This document shows positions 4,477 through 5,089 of a DNA stretch of 5,089 nucleotides, one piece after another. The notes beneath the pieces were generated by a model. It ran no database searches, was not told the origin of the DNA, and saw only the letters and a program-made list of their open reading frames with translations. Origin of the DNA: Bacillota bacterium (lineage in GTDB: Bacteria > Bacillota > Clostridia > Oscillospirales > Oscillospiraceae); contig JAKOSQ010000033.1 in the NCBI GenBank assembly GCA_029777215.1, positions 1 to 5,089 of the forward strand, given 5' to 3'. A program made the position numbers and the translations under genes. Within the stretch, counting starts at the first letter, position 1; each line of letters begins with the position of its first letter.

Positions 4477-5089
4477 ATGTCAGACACCATCGCGGCCATT
4501 GCCACGGGAAACGTCGTCTCGGCAATCGGGATCGTCCGCGTCTCGGGGGACGGCGCGCTCACAGCCGCGGACGCGGTCTTCGCCCCGCTTTCGGGCCGGT
4601 CGCTGTCGTCCTACCCGGACCGGCAGCTCGTTTTCGGCGTTTTAAAGGATGCGGACGGACAGACGCTCGACCGCTGCCTCGCGACCGTCAGCCGCGAGGG
4701 CCACAGCTATACCGGCGAGGACTGCGCCGAGCTCCAGTGCCACGGCTCGCCGACAGTGCTGCGTCTCGCGCTCGAGGCGCTTTTCAAGGCCGGCGCGCGG
4801 CAGGCACGGGCGGGGGAGTTCACGAAGCGCGCCTTTCTAAACGGCTGCATGGACCTCACGCAGGCAGAAGCCGTTATCGACCTCATCGACGCGGACACGG
4901 CGGAGGCGGCCAGAAACGCCGCCGGCCAGCTCGGCGGCGCGATCCGAGGCAAGGCGGACGCGATCTACAACAGTCTGCTCGACGTCATCGCGCACTACCA
5001 GGCCGTCGTCGACTACCCGGACGAGGGCGTCGAGGACTTTGCGCTCGCGGCGTACGAAAAGACCTTTTCGGACGCCTGCGCGCGGCTTA
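4477..5089 (+). CDS. mnmE: tRNA modification GTPase MnmE (TrmE), N-terminal part, runs off the window
   Basis: The frame is open from the ATG at 4477 to the edge, giving 204 residues of a protein usually about 450 long. With MnmG, MnmE installs the carboxymethylaminomethyl/aminomethyl group at wobble U34 of certain tRNAs. Visible family motifs: DTIAAIAT...AIGIVRVSG (3-24), SYTGED (77-82), CHGS (88-91), ARAGEFTKRAFLNG (110-123) and DLTQAEAV (126-133), then DYPDEG (179-184), which marks the approach to the G domain. The N-terminal domain (about 1-118) binds a folate one-carbon donor and dimerises; the helical domain follows. The GTPase domain and C-terminal catalytic cysteine lie outside the window, so GTPase activity is inferred. 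One oddity is that the usual PxG-type loop after 'AT' reads GNVVS, and HGG reads HGS. No separate promoter is evident between the upstream hairpin and the start. Confidence 0.95.
   Translation, partial: MSDTIAAIATGNVVSAIGIVRVSGDGALTAADAVFAPLSGRSLSSYPDRQLVFGVLKDADGQTLDRCLATVSREGHSYTGEDCAELQCHGSPTVLRLALEALFKAGARQARAGEFTKRAFLNGCMDLTQAEAVIDLIDADTAEAARNAAGQLGGAIRGKADAIYNSLLDVIAHYQAVVDYPDEGVEDFALAAYEKTFSDACARL

Noticed and set aside
4439..4840. Small Arg/Ser-rich frames (68 and 63 codons) overlapping the start of mnmE
   Set aside because: They are out of frame with mnmE, which carries clear conserved motifs and an ideal ribosome site.
1..5089. Mobile element, CRISPR array, RNA gene, riboswitch, toxin-antitoxin or defence system
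   Set aside because: No long repeats, terminal inverted repeats, tRNA-like folds, transposase or nuclease motifs, or riboswitch-like leaders were seen. The genes are conserved housekeeping or surface types, so no new system is claimed.

Overview
The window looks like an ordinary chromosomal segment of a GC-rich, low-oxygen Firmicute, most likely in the Clostridia (Oscillospiraceae-like). The reasons are a Rex redox repressor, an S-layer-homology (SLH) surface protein, strong AGGAGG-type ribosome sites, sigma-A promoters and A/T-flanked intrinsic terminators, all in GC-rich coding DNA. The placement comes from gene content and protein style, not from a database search.

Layout. (1) Bases 1-1474, plus strand: the tail of a single-domain GlmU-type nucleotidyltransferase overlaps thiN (thiamine pyrophosphokinase) by an ATGA junction. 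A HAD-family phosphatase-like gene follows 15 nt later. The three look like one operon, which ends at a bidirectional terminator (1473-1512). (2) Bases 1511-2374, minus strand: an Mrp/NBP35-type iron-sulfur carrier ATPase converges on that terminator. (3) Bases 2375-2688: a 314-bp divergent intergenic region with two near-consensus sigma-A promoters, one for mrp (minus) and one for rex (plus). A Rex-like half-site lies at the predicted rex transcription start. (4) Bases 2689-4407, plus strand: rex (GTG start), then a secreted protein with three SLH repeats 24 nt downstream, probably co-transcribed. (5) A terminator-like hairpin with a T6 tract (4422-4460) abuts the ribosome site of mnmE, whose first 204 codons run off the right edge.

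Functionally the window mixes cofactor metabolism (thiamine diphosphate, Fe-S delivery), NADH/NAD+ sensing, cell-envelope anchoring and tRNA wobble modification. The divergent pairing of a redox repressor with an Fe-S carrier is the most suggestive regulatory link. No mobile element, CRISPR array, RNA gene, toxin-antitoxin pair or evident new system was found. The findings are modest regulatory and domain-architecture observations.
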